Shown here piece after piece: positions 1-5,035 of a DNA stretch of 29,503 nt. The stretch lies in the IMG/VR virus record IMGVR_UViG_3300025778_000059, positions 1-29,503 of that record; one strand, written 5' to 3'. This DNA comes from a virus. Numbering within the stretch: the first letter of the stretch is position 1; every line of letters begins with the position of its first letter. Below the pieces are notes generated by a model. It had not been told where the DNA came from. It did not search any database and was given only the letters and a program-made list of their open reading frames with translations. The position numbers were made by a program, and so were the translations under genes.

Positions 1-75
1 AAGCATACTTCAGCTCAATAAGCCGAGGGTGTACGACTAAGCAGCTTGTCCTGTTTTTTTAACTTAGGGGGAATT
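1..75. other. unresolved left edge
   Basis: This stretch precedes the first clear gene. All three + frames run open from the edge for only a few codons before a stop (stops near 19-21, 38-40 and 60-62), so it may hold the tail of a + strand gene, but no frame can be chosen. A run of seven T at about 54-60 follows a region without a convincing hairpin. A ribosome site AGGGGG lies just upstream of the ATG at 76. Confidence 0.4.
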
Positions 76-156
76 ATGAAAACAGCAATTATTGAATGGG
101 TAGGCGTAATACTGCTTGGTATTGTCTTGGGCGCAATGTTTGGATTGGGGTTTTAA
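76..156 (+). CDS. 26-residue single-span membrane peptide
   Basis: A short ORF that starts with ATG after a strong purine-rich ribosome site (AGGGGG about 6 bases upstream) and ends directly against the next gene's ATG at 157. The product has a short N-terminal stretch (MKTAIIEW) followed by a continuous hydrophobic segment rich in V, I, L and G that would span a membrane once. No function is recognised. Tiny membrane peptides are common in phage early or accessory operons, but whether this one acts on the host envelope is unknown. The good ribosome site and exact abutment support it as real; it could still be a leader peptide that couples translation to the next gene. Confidence 0.6.
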   Translation: MKTAIIEWVGVILLGIVLGAMFGLGF

Positions 157-405
157 ATGGAACAGATACACGAATTTGAAAGCCCAGACTTTGCACAATA
201 CAAGTGTTACAAAATGGGCGGAATATTACATATTCCTCATTATGTTAAGCCTGGCGTCTATGTAGCTCCTTGCATCAAGATTGTTAACCAATTTGGTCGT
301 AGCGAATATCCAGCTCGGTATTTTTACAAGCATGAGTTATTAGCAATGGGTGCAGTAGAGGTTATGGAAACCCTATGGAAAACTACAGCGAGAGACTCAA
401 AATGA
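157..405 (+). CDS. hypothetical protein, 82 aa
   Basis: Starts immediately after the stop of the preceding peptide, so it is probably translated by re-initiation. The protein is soluble, with three cysteines and several aromatic residues (KCYKMGG, IPHYVKPGVYVAPCIK), and no domain is recognised. It reads like a compact beta-rich protein with a helical end. The next gene starts inside its stop codon (ATGA at 402-405). A longer version of the next ORF from 375 would overlap it by 31 bases and is less likely. The function is unknown; its position at the head of the accessory operon is the only clue. Confidence 0.65.
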   Translation: MEQIHEFESPDFAQYKCYKMGGILHIPHYVKPGVYVAPCIKIVNQFGRSEYPARYFYKHELLAMGAVEVMETLWKTTARDSK

Positions 406-590
406 ACGCTTATAAATTAGCTGAAGAACTGCAAAGAGCAATAGCTGACAATATGACCGATTTGGTTTGTGTCCAAGACGCAGCTACTTTGCTTAGAAAA
501 CAAGCAGATGATATTGAATATATGCAAGAGCAGTTTGATAGAGCTATAGAGTTTTTAGCTAAATGCAACGGATGGAGCAAAAACAAGTGA
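402..590 (+). CDS. hypothetical protein of the NAYKLA family, copy 1
   Basis: I choose the ATG at 402 because it forms an ATGA overlap with the stop of the previous gene and gives the N-terminus MNAYKLAEEL. That matches the N-terminus of the next gene (NAYKLADKLEQ), so the two are paralogues. Both continue into a helical stretch with an AATLLRKQ or AATMLRQQ motif, then a charged, coiled-coil-like helix with several Q, E and D. An earlier ATG at 375 would add nine residues. Small helical proteins of this type occur in uncultured phages, with no known role. The product is 62 residues from this start. Confidence 0.65.
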   Translation: MNAYKLAEELQRAIADNMTDLVCVQDAATLLRKQADDIEYMQEQFDRAIEFLAKCNGWSKNK

Positions 591-868
591 ACGCATATAA
601 ACTAGCTGATAAATTAGAGCAAGGTCATTGGGAAGGTGGCACAAGAGAACAAGCAGCCACCATGCTACGCCAGCAACAAGCTGAATACTATTCTTTACTT
701 GTTAATCACGACAAACTTTATGCAAAAGTAGTAGAGCAACAAGCTGAAATAGAGGCGTTGAAAGACTTTGCTATTTGGTTGACTGGTTGCGGTTATGACT
801 TTTGCCAGCATGAATACTTTATTAAGTGTAGAGATGAATTGCTTATTGGAAATGGACAAGAGAAATGA
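587..868 (+). CDS. hypothetical protein of the NAYKLA family, copy 2
   Basis: The preferred start is GTG at 587, which overlaps the preceding stop as GTGA and lines up the N-terminus with its paralogue. Upstream ATGs at 563 and 572 are possible. After NAYKLADKLEQ there is GGTREQAATMLRQQQAEY, then a long glutamine- and glutamate-rich helix (about residues 40-70) likely to form a coiled coil. The end carries two cysteines and aromatic residues. The gene overlaps the next one by four bases (ATGA at 865). Duplication of the preceding gene followed by divergence is the simplest origin. The function is unknown. Confidence 0.65.
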   Translation: MNAYKLADKLEQGHWEGGTREQAATMLRQQQAEYYSLLVNHDKLYAKVVEQQAEIEALKDFAIWLTGCGYDFCQHEYFIKCRDELLIGNGQEK

Positions 869-1101
869 AGGAAACAAAAGCATATTGGGGTAAAGATAAT
901 TGTTTTGTTGATGTGCGTTTACCTGATAGTGAAACAGAAGTTATTAGATTTTGGAACGACCAATTAAATGAATCTTATGAGCCAAAGACACTAACAGATG
1001 ATGAAATAATTGAAATTTGGTGTGGAATGGAAACAGACACAGGTGAACAAAACATTATTTTTGCTAGAGCAATACTAAGAAAGGCACAAGATAATGGCTG
1101 A
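865..1101 (+). CDS. hypothetical protein with TLTDDEI / FARAILRKAQ module, copy 1
   Basis: A 78-residue acidic protein whose ATG overlaps the previous stop. The N-terminal half (about 1-38) is not recognised. The C-terminal half holds KTLTDDEIIEIW, then FARAILRKAQDNG, a helix-turn-helix-like pair of amphipathic segments. The same two motifs recur in the gene at 1276-1563, and the DNA for the end of the module is identical over 31 bases. The gene ends at a TGA that overlaps the following ATG (1094) by eight bases. This C-terminal module is often found in small aquatic phage proteins (family impression, not checked). The role is unknown. Confidence 0.65.
   Translation: MKETKAYWGKDNCFVDVRLPDSETEVIRFWNDQLNESYEPKTLTDDEIIEIWCGMETDTGEQNIIFARAILRKAQDNG
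1059..1089 (+). repeat. 31-bp exact direct repeat, copy A
   Basis: Identical to 1479-1509, exactly 420 bases away. It encodes FARAILRKAQ at the end of the 865-1101 gene. The repeat lies just upstream of the start codon of the following cysteine-rich gene in both places, so it also supplies the purine-rich AAGAAAGG ribosome-site context. Confidence 0.9.
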
Positions 1102-1279
1102 TATAACAATGTGCCGTGACGAGGCTTGCAAGAAACGTGAAAGGTGTTATCGCTTTACTGCTAGGGCAACACCAGAATATCAGTCTTATTTTGTAAATAG
1201 TCCTAGAGAAGGTAAGGATTGTAAATACTTTAGTGATAACGAAGATAAAACTAAACGATTAAGAAAGAACTGCAAATGA
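1094..1279 (+). CDS. cysteine-rich mini-protein, 61 aa
   Basis: The ATG at 1094 overlaps the previous gene by eight bases, behind the purine-rich repeat. The protein has cysteines in a spaced pattern: C7 and C12 near the start, CYRF about six residues later, then CKYF and a final C near the end. It is basic at its C-terminus. The pattern suggests a small metal-binding (zinc-type) fold. Proteins with a CxxxxCxxxxxCYR..YF layout are widespread in phages but have no assigned function. It is paired with a FARAILRKAQ gene just as the 1514 gene is, which suggests a duplicated two-gene unit. Confidence 0.65.
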   Translation: MADITMCRDEACKKRERCYRFTARATPEYQSYFVNSPREGKDCKYFSDNEDKTKRLRKNCK

Positions 1280-1563
1280 ACAATGAACCAGTAGCGTGGA
1301 TTAGAAGCGGCGATGACCAGCTTTCTTTAGTTAAAGGGGAAGACGATGGCTATATGGTTTGGAATTTACTCTATACCCATCCAGCAAAAACACTAACAAA
1401 TGATGAAATATTAGAAATTGCAAATCAATCTTTAGTTGGCGCTACTGCTTGGCATAACCCTGATTTAGACCCTATTAATTTTGCTAGAGCAATACTAAGA
1501 AAGGCACAAAAAAATGAATACTTGCGACAAATGCATTTATTACACTCCGCCAAATTCTTATGA
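1276..1563 (+). CDS. hypothetical protein, EPVAW type with TLTNDEI / FARAILRKAQ module, copy 2
   Basis: Starts with an ATGA overlap. The N-terminus (EPVAWIRSGDD, then LLYTHPAKTLTNDEI) has a PVAW...LYTHP layout that I associate with small aquatic-phage proteins. The C-terminal module repeats that of 865-1101. Unlike copy 1, which stops right after the module, this ORF continues for about 17 residues and overlaps the next gene by 50 bases. Seven consecutive A at 1508-1514 run directly into TGA in another frame; one extra A would stop the protein at the expected place. So the true end may be shorter if the tract slips or carries an error. Confidence 0.6.
   Translation: MNNEPVAWIRSGDDQLSLVKGEDDGYMVWNLLYTHPAKTLTNDEILEIANQSLVGATAWHNPDLDPINFARAILRKAQKNEYLRQMHLLHSAKFL
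1479..1509 (+). repeat. 31-bp exact direct repeat, copy B
   Basis: Second copy of the repeat at 1059-1089. It lies just upstream of the ATG at 1514 and runs into a seven-A tract (1508-1514). Confidence 0.9.
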
Positions 1564-1723
1564 ACCAAAAGGTTATGAATATGATGGTAAATGCGCTTTG
1601 ATGGCTTATGGCGCACCAATATTAATTAACAGAGCAATTCCTTGGGATTACGAAGGATATAGTGCTGGAGTTCATGTTGGCCCTAAATTTGGTTGCATTA
1701 ACTGGGAGGCACAAGAGAAATGA
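1514..1723 (+). CDS. cysteine-rich small protein, 69 aa
   Basis: Begins MNTCDKCIYYTPP with a CxxC pair, and has two more cysteines later (DGKCAL and GCINWEAQEK). Four cysteines in two separated groups fit a small zinc-binding fold. Aromatic and glycine content is high. The start overlaps the preceding ORF by 50 bases, which is large for this operon and suggests that the preceding gene ends earlier in reality. The stop overlaps the next ATG (1720). The function is unknown. As a small cysteine-rich gene following a FARAILRKAQ gene, it mirrors the 1094 gene, although the sequences differ. Confidence 0.65.
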   Translation: MNTCDKCIYYTPPNSYEPKGYEYDGKCALMAYGAPILINRAIPWDYEGYSAGVHVGPKFGCINWEAQEK

Positions 1724-1806
1724 TAAGCCCAAGCGTAATAATTCTTATGTTTGTTTTTGCTGGATTTGGTTTTCTTGCTGGTTATTTATTGGGGAGTAAA
1801 AAATGA
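1720..1806 (+). CDS. 28-residue single-span membrane peptide
   Basis: A short ORF bounded on both sides by ATGA overlaps (1720-1723 and 1803-1806), which supports it strongly despite its size. The product starts MISPSVII, continues as one hydrophobic span rich in F, G and L, and ends with a positively charged tail GSKK. That suggests a single membrane helix with its C-terminus in the cytoplasm. It resembles the 76-156 peptide in size and hydropathy but not clearly in sequence. The function is unknown. Confidence 0.6.
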   Translation: MISPSVIILMFVFAGFGFLAGYLLGSKK

Positions 1807-2012
1807 GCTATGAACACTTTGTTAACAACTATCAAAGATACCTAAAAAGCCCTAAAACGCTCTCAGAAGCGATAAAAGATGCTGAGTATTGCTCTGCTAT
1901 TACTAGACCAAAAGAAAGCGAATACGGGCTTTTAGGAGCTGTTTTAGGGGCATTAGCGTTTGTAGCTATATTTGGTTATGGATTCTGGTTAACTATTGGG
2001 CGATATGCTTAA
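1803..2012 (+). CDS. small membrane protein, 69 aa
   Basis: The N-terminal half (about 1-40) is polar and helical, with YQRYLKSPKTLSEAIKDAEYC. The C-terminal half (about 43-66) is one hydrophobic span, GLLGAVLGALAFVAIFGYGF, with a short tail. It is a candidate inner-membrane anchored protein with a cytoplasmic head. The start is an ATGA overlap with the preceding peptide, and the end overlaps the next gene by eight bases. No family is recognised. It could be a holin-like or superinfection-related peptide, but nothing in the sequence decides this. Confidence 0.6.
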   Translation: MSYEHFVNNYQRYLKSPKTLSEAIKDAEYCSAITRPKESEYGLLGAVLGALAFVAIFGYGFWLTIGRYA

Positions 2013-2436
2013 GCCTTTTAGCCAAGAGCTTCATAACATTTATGATGCCCCAGCTCGTAAAGCAGTAACGGATTGGGCGCAGATGAAATGGGGTTTAAAA
2101 GTTAAAGAGAACCCTAATCGCTATGGAGTTGACTTAATCTGCTTTCGATCAGACACTCCAGTTGGTGCGCTTGAGGTAGAAGTTCGTCAACCAGGTTTTG
2201 ATCTAAATCGTAGTATTCACGTAGGGCAGCGCAAAGAAAAACTATTTCAGGAAGGTCTGCCGACTCTATTTTTTGCCTTAACTCAGGACTTATCTCGTGC
2301 GTATTACCTGAAAGCAGACTTGATAAAAGATTGCCCATTGGTAGAAGTCCATAATCGTTATGTTGGTAAAGGGGAGATGTTTTACGATGTCCCGATTACC
2401 ATGTTCAAAATTGCCAATCTTACAGATGTATTTTAA
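2005..2436 (+). CDS. putative nuclease-fold protein, 143 aa
   Basis: I prefer the ATG at 2005; a TTG at 1996 would add three residues. After an N-terminal helix there is RYGVDLICFRSD, then GALEVEVRQPGF and HVGQRKEKL. An acidic residue after a strand (D43), a strand with E57-x-E59, and a basic helix start (RK at 76-77) fit the layout of PD-(D/E)XK-type nucleases. The catalytic lysine appears replaced by glutamate in ExE, and this is a fold guess rather than a recognised family. It is the last gene of the + operon. Its stop overlaps the stop of the opposing gene. Confidence 0.45.
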   Translation: MLKPFSQELHNIYDAPARKAVTDWAQMKWGLKVKENPNRYGVDLICFRSDTPVGALEVEVRQPGFDLNRSIHVGQRKEKLFQEGLPTLFFALTQDLSRAYYLKADLIKDCPLVEVHNRYVGKGEMFYDVPITMFKIANLTDVF

Positions 2437-2633
2437 TATTTACGCATTGAAGGCAATGGAGCTTCTTTTTGACTAGATTCAACGTGATGAGCTTTTTGCA
2501 TAGGAAGGGCAATATGCTTATCCAATTTGCGCTCAAGGCGTTCAACTTCCTTCTCTATCCTGTGGGGCGATTCTTTTACGTAATGGCCTTTTGGGGATTC
2601 GTATGTTTTGCCTTCAATCTTGAAATTGGTCAT
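2433..2633 (-). CDS. hypothetical charged protein, 66 aa, after the endolysin
   Basis: Last gene of the - strand late operon. Its ATG overlaps the endolysin stop by four bases, so it is likely coupled to the endolysin. The protein begins with a short strand-like segment (FKIEGKTYESPKG), then a charged helix HRIEKEVERLERKLDKHI with heptad-like spacing that suggests a short coiled coil. No signal peptide or membrane span is present. The role is unknown; the position suggests a lysis-related accessory or a leftover at the operon end. A + strand ORF at 2469-2732 covers the same DNA but has no coupling or ribosome site. Confidence 0.55.
   Translation of the reverse strand: MTNFKIEGKTYESPKGHYVKESPHRIEKEVERLERKLDKHIALPMQKAHHVESSQKEAPLPSMRKY
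2445..2470 (+). terminator. weak candidate terminator at the convergent junction
   Basis: On the + strand CATTG-AAGG-CAATG forms a five-pair hairpin at 2445-2458. It competes with an alternative GAAG/CTTC pairing (2449-2452 with 2462-2465) that is followed directly by TTTTT at 2466-2470. Both stems are short. It lies just after the last + gene and inside the 3' end of the opposing - gene. It could end the + operon but is weak. Confidence 0.3.
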
Positions 2634-3145
2634 GCTTGTTCTCCGATCATGTTTAATGCGTTAAATTTTACATCTTCTACTCTTTTTAGCCATCCTTTGC
2701 CAAAAGTAGCAAAAGTAGGTAACGATTCATAAAAGCTAGTCTTGCGATTGCTGTAGGCATCTACAACATCTTTAGGGTCTTTTTGAGCAATTAGTTGCAT
2801 AGTGCGTGGGCCTATTACCCCATCAGGAACGCATCCCATAGCTTCTTGAAGTAATTTGACAGCTCTGCCTGGCCCCATATTTACAGCAGCATCAAACGCC
2901 ATATAATCCACGCCTGTAGGAAGCTGATTAGCATAGCAAGCCATCCAATACTTAGCTTGATACATAGGAGCTACATCGGCAGGGGTTAGACCCTTCATAG
3001 TCTTAACATCATGCCCGACCCATTCTTCCCAGACCTTTTTAGTTACGCCAAGATTGGTTTCACCGCCAGGGTCTGCTGGATTGTTAACCCAACCGCCTTC
3101 TGACTTCAACACAAGGTCAAGGCACTTTTGAAAATTATTTTGCAT
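2630..3145 (-). CDS. endolysin, GH108 N-acetylmuramidase type
   Basis: Cleaves the glycan backbone of peptidoglycan to burst the cell. The N-terminus contains LVLKSEGGWVNNPADPGG followed by ETNLGVT. The EGG motif, with Glu16 as the expected catalytic residue, and the NPADPGG.TN.G block are the hallmark of the glycoside hydrolase 108 family. The C-terminal half (about residues 95-165) contains GCVPDGVIGPRT, matching the peptidoglycan-binding domain that usually follows it. Length 171 is typical. There is no signal peptide, so release needs a holin. The start forms a TAATG junction with the upstream HNH gene. Nearby holin candidates and spanins confirm the lysis role. Confidence 0.92.
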   Translation of the reverse strand: MQNNFQKCLDLVLKSEGGWVNNPADPGGETNLGVTKKVWEEWVGHDVKTMKGLTPADVAPMYQAKYWMACYANQLPTGVDYMAFDAAVNMGPGRAVKLLQEAMGCVPDGVIGPRTMQLIAQKDPKDVVDAYSNRKTSFYESLPTFATFGKGWLKRVEDVKFNALNMIGEQA

Positions 3146-3624
3146 TATTGATGCCTAGCAAATTCGCCATGAAATTTATTTCTTACTTCTTGAACCACAA
3201 GTTCAGCCAATTCTAAGTCATCAAAATAACCTAAATGTTTATTTTTTTTATTAACTTTTACTCTTGCGTGCCATTTTTGTTTATCTTTTTTCCAAGTAAC
3301 TCCTTTTACACCAGATGTGTTTCTAGAATTTAGTTTTTGATTCATGCCGTTTTCTGATCTATTAGCTTGTCGCAAATTTTCAATACGATTATTTGATGGA
3401 TTGCCATCAATATGATCTATTTCTTTTGGCAAAAATCCATAATGCCACATAAAAATTAAACGATGCGCTCTTGAATATTTACAATCAAAATTTCCAACTA
3501 TATAACCATCATTTCTTAAACACCCAAATTGATCGCCAATTTTTATAGATTGTTTTGCAACTTTCCAATATAAATGACCATCTTTGTAATCAAAGATTTG
3601 ATTTAAATATTTTTTATTCATCAT
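3145..3624 (-). CDS. HNH homing endonuclease with AP2 DNA-binding domain
   Basis: A free-standing homing endonuclease: it cuts DNA lacking the gene and spreads it by repair. Residues 54-85 hold the HNH core: AHRLIFMWHYG, then EIDHIDGNPSNNRIENLR, with H54, the D70-H71 pair and the Asn pair. Residues 104-145 hold an AP2-like DNA-binding domain (SGVKGVTWKKDKQKWHARV, then KHLGYFDDLELA). The gene is more AT-rich and lysine/asparagine-rich than its neighbours, which suggests a foreign origin. It sits between Rz and the endolysin, overlaps the Rz end, and forms a TAATG junction with the endolysin start. Two consecutive ATGs (3624 and 3621) are possible starts. Confidence 0.92.
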   Translation of the reverse strand: MMNKKYLNQIFDYKDGHLYWKVAKQSIKIGDQFGCLRNDGYIVGNFDCKYSRAHRLIFMWHYGFLPKEIDHIDGNPSNNRIENLRQANRSENGMNQKLNSRNTSGVKGVTWKKDKQKWHARVKVNKKNKHLGYFDDLELAELVVQEVRNKFHGEFARHQ

Positions 3625-4045
3625 TGTTTAATTTTACTTGATCCCGAACCCATTCTTGGAGGGTGCGGAGCTGTTCGGTTGTTGCTGCACATTGGGAGGC
3701 AACATCCACAATGTTATGGGTTTCGCCATTAACTGTGATGGTGGCATTGGGGTCGGAGGACACTGCACCGCTACGGGAGTTGAGCATCCCAGTATAGAAA
3801 GTATGGATGCTAGTGAGGCGAGCTTCGTAAGTTTGCTTAATGTTTTCATTGATTATTTCCTGTTCTTTAATCTTTGCTTGGTTTTCTGCCTGTTGTTTTT
3901 CTGCAACAATTTTGACTTCATTTCGATAGTCAGCAAACCGCAGATGCTCCACATAAAAGCCAGCCCCAAAACTGCCCAAAACCAAAGCCAAATAAATGTA
4001 GATTTGTCCACCAATACCGCCCAAAAGTCTAAGTATAAAGCTCAT
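3614..4045 (-). CDS. Rz: Rz-like inner-membrane spanin
   Basis: The i-spanin joins the inner membrane to the outer-membrane Rz1 lipoprotein and fuses the membranes in the last step of lysis. Residues about 14-33 form one N-terminal membrane span (IYIYLALVLGSFGAGF). They are followed by a long charged helix (about 40-85, AEKQQAENQAKIKEQEIINENIKQ) typical of the periplasmic coiled coil. Length 143 fits Rz proteins. The start overlaps the holin candidate by four bases. An out-of-frame lipoprotein gene (3634-3849) is nested wholly inside it, which is diagnostic of a lambda-type Rz/Rz1 pair. Confidence 0.88.
   Translation of the reverse strand: MSFILRLLGGIGGQIYIYLALVLGSFGAGFYVEHLRFADYRNEVKIVAEKQQAENQAKIKEQEIINENIKQTYEARLTSIHTFYTGMLNSRSGAVSSDPNATITVNGETHNIVDVASQCAATTEQLRTLQEWVRDQVKLNNDE
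3634..3849 (-). CDS. Rz1: Rz1-like outer-membrane spanin lipoprotein, nested in Rz
   Basis: Encoded in a different frame entirely within Rz. The 71-residue product has a lysine-containing N-terminus, a hydrophobic signal segment and a lipobox ending SILGC, so Cys22 would be lipidated and the signal peptide removed. The mature part is short and proline-rich (CPPTPMPPSQLM), as in lambda Rz1. A ribosome site (AGGAAA) lies about nine bases upstream of its ATG. Together with Rz it would form the periplasm-spanning complex. The combination of nesting, lipobox and proline content makes a chance ORF unlikely. Confidence 0.88.
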   Translation of the reverse strand: MKTLSKLTKLASLASILSILGCSTPVAVQCPPTPMPPSQLMAKPITLWMLPPNVQQQPNSSAPSKNGFGIK

Positions 4046-4272
4046 TGTGGCTCTGCCCCTGCCATTTGTTTAGCTGCTACTGATGCTGCACCAGACCCTG
4101 AAACTATGCCTAAAGCACCAGCAAGTTCAGTCAAGCTAATTTCTTTGCCTGTGTAAATTAAATAAATTGCTGCGCCTGCAACAACAAAAAAGCCAAGCAT
4201 CCACGCCCAACGAGCGATGCAATGTGTGGCGTTGTCACGATTTGTTAATATGTGTGTAAATATTTCGTTCAT
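4042..4272 (-). CDS. candidate holin, 76 aa
   Basis: A small membrane protein in the lysis cassette, upstream of Rz and overlapping it by four bases. After a polar N-terminus (NRDNATHCIARW) there is a strong membrane span, AWMLGFFVVAGAAIYLIYTG (about residues 23-43). A second glycine/alanine-rich, moderately hydrophobic segment, LAGALGIVSGSGAASVAA (about 50-68), precedes a short polar end. Size, two-segment layout and context fit a class II-type holin that permeabilises the inner membrane for the endolysin. I do not recognise the exact family. The neighbouring 4269-4490 gene is the other holin or antiholin candidate. Confidence 0.65.
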   Translation of the reverse strand: MNEIFTHILTNRDNATHCIARWAWMLGFFVVAGAAIYLIYTGKEISLTELAGALGIVSGSGAASVAAKQMAGAEPQ

Positions 4273-4490
4273 TTTTTATTAAGAAAAACATCAACCAAAA
4301 TAGTAATAAAACCACCAACTACTGATGCTACTCCCATTAATGCCCAAAGCGATCCTTTAGAGCGTTCTGCCATAGCTAAAAGGGTTTTAATGTCATGCCG
4401 AATTTCGGTCATCTCTTTTTCCATAGCTTCTACCTTTTGCCACATTACCCCTATTTTCATTAGATCAATATCAGACATTATCAGTTCCAT
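4269..4490 (-). CDS. XhlA-like holin or antiholin, 73 aa
   Basis: The N-terminal half is a charged helix, KVEAMEKEMTEIRHDIKTLLAMAERSKG when read in pieces, with coiled-coil spacing. It is followed by SLWALMGVASVVGGFITILVDVF, one membrane span near the C-terminus, and a short basic tail. This coiled coil plus RSKGSLW plus terminal span is the layout of the haemolysin XhlA family, whose members act with a holin and endolysin in lysis of PBSX-type phages. The start is a TAATG junction with the upstream fibre gene. An internal Met (MSDIDL) is an alternative start. Whether it promotes or restrains pore formation cannot be read from the sequence. Confidence 0.65.
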   Translation of the reverse strand: MELIMSDIDLMKIGVMWQKVEAMEKEMTEIRHDIKTLLAMAERSKGSLWALMGVASVVGGFITILVDVFLNKK

Positions 4491-5035
4491 TATGTTTTCT
4501 GTATAAATGCTAAAGAATAATATAAAGGAGCATTAGTGCCTGTGTTGGTTACTACTCCGCTAGATGCAAAGCCACCAGTTGCATTGACTGTGTAAAGATT
4601 GCCTGAGCCGACAACAAAGCTATCTTGTAGGTTTGGTGTGCCATTTTGACCATTACAAAGTAAATAGCCTGTAGGAACAGTAGCAATAGAACCTGACCAC
4701 ATTAAGATTGCACCGCTTGGCACAGTCGTAATAGATGCTGTTAATGGAATACCAGAAATATTGTCGTAGGTATATAAGACATTATTAGAAGAATCGGCCA
4801 ATACAAACTTATAAGCTACACCGCTAGTAAGCCAAATTTCAGTTGGGGGTAAACCATTAGTTCCTAAAACAATTGGATTAGCACAAGCAATAGAACCGCT
4901 TGAATTGGTATAAGTAGCTAATGAAGTGGTTGACCCTGCTTGGTAAGTGTATAAATAACCACCAGCTAATGGTAAAAAATTACCGCTTACAAAAGGTGTC
5001 ATTGAGTTGCCAATAGGCGATAGTAAGACTGTCAT
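4490..5035 (-). CDS. tail collar domain fibre protein
   Basis: A 181-residue virion protein. The N-terminal half has LPLAGGYLYTYQAGSTT, then YTNSSGSIACANPIVLG and IWLTSGVAYKFVL, a conserved layout in phage tail-tip proteins. The C-terminal half contains PSGAILMWSG, then VPTGYLLCNGQNGTPNLQDSFVVG, which is the phage tail collar fold found at the tips of many short tail fibres. It ends with YYSLAFIQKT, typical for this family. It is likely part of the receptor-contacting tail. Coupled by TAATG to the internal protein upstream and to the lysis genes downstream, it is the last structural gene before lysis. Confidence 0.85.
   Translation of the reverse strand: MTVLLSPIGNSMTPFVSGNFLPLAGGYLYTYQAGSTTSLATYTNSSGSIACANPIVLGTNGLPPTEIWLTSGVAYKFVLADSSNNVLYTYDNISGIPLTASITTVPSGAILMWSGSIATVPTGYLLCNGQNGTPNLQDSFVVGSGNLYTVNATGGFASSGVVTNTGTNAPLYYSLAFIQKT

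Noticed and set aside
2469-2732. + strand ORF of 87 residues at the convergent junction
   Set aside because: It lies over the endolysin 3' end and the coupled 66-residue gene. It lacks a ribosome site and any junction with the + operon.
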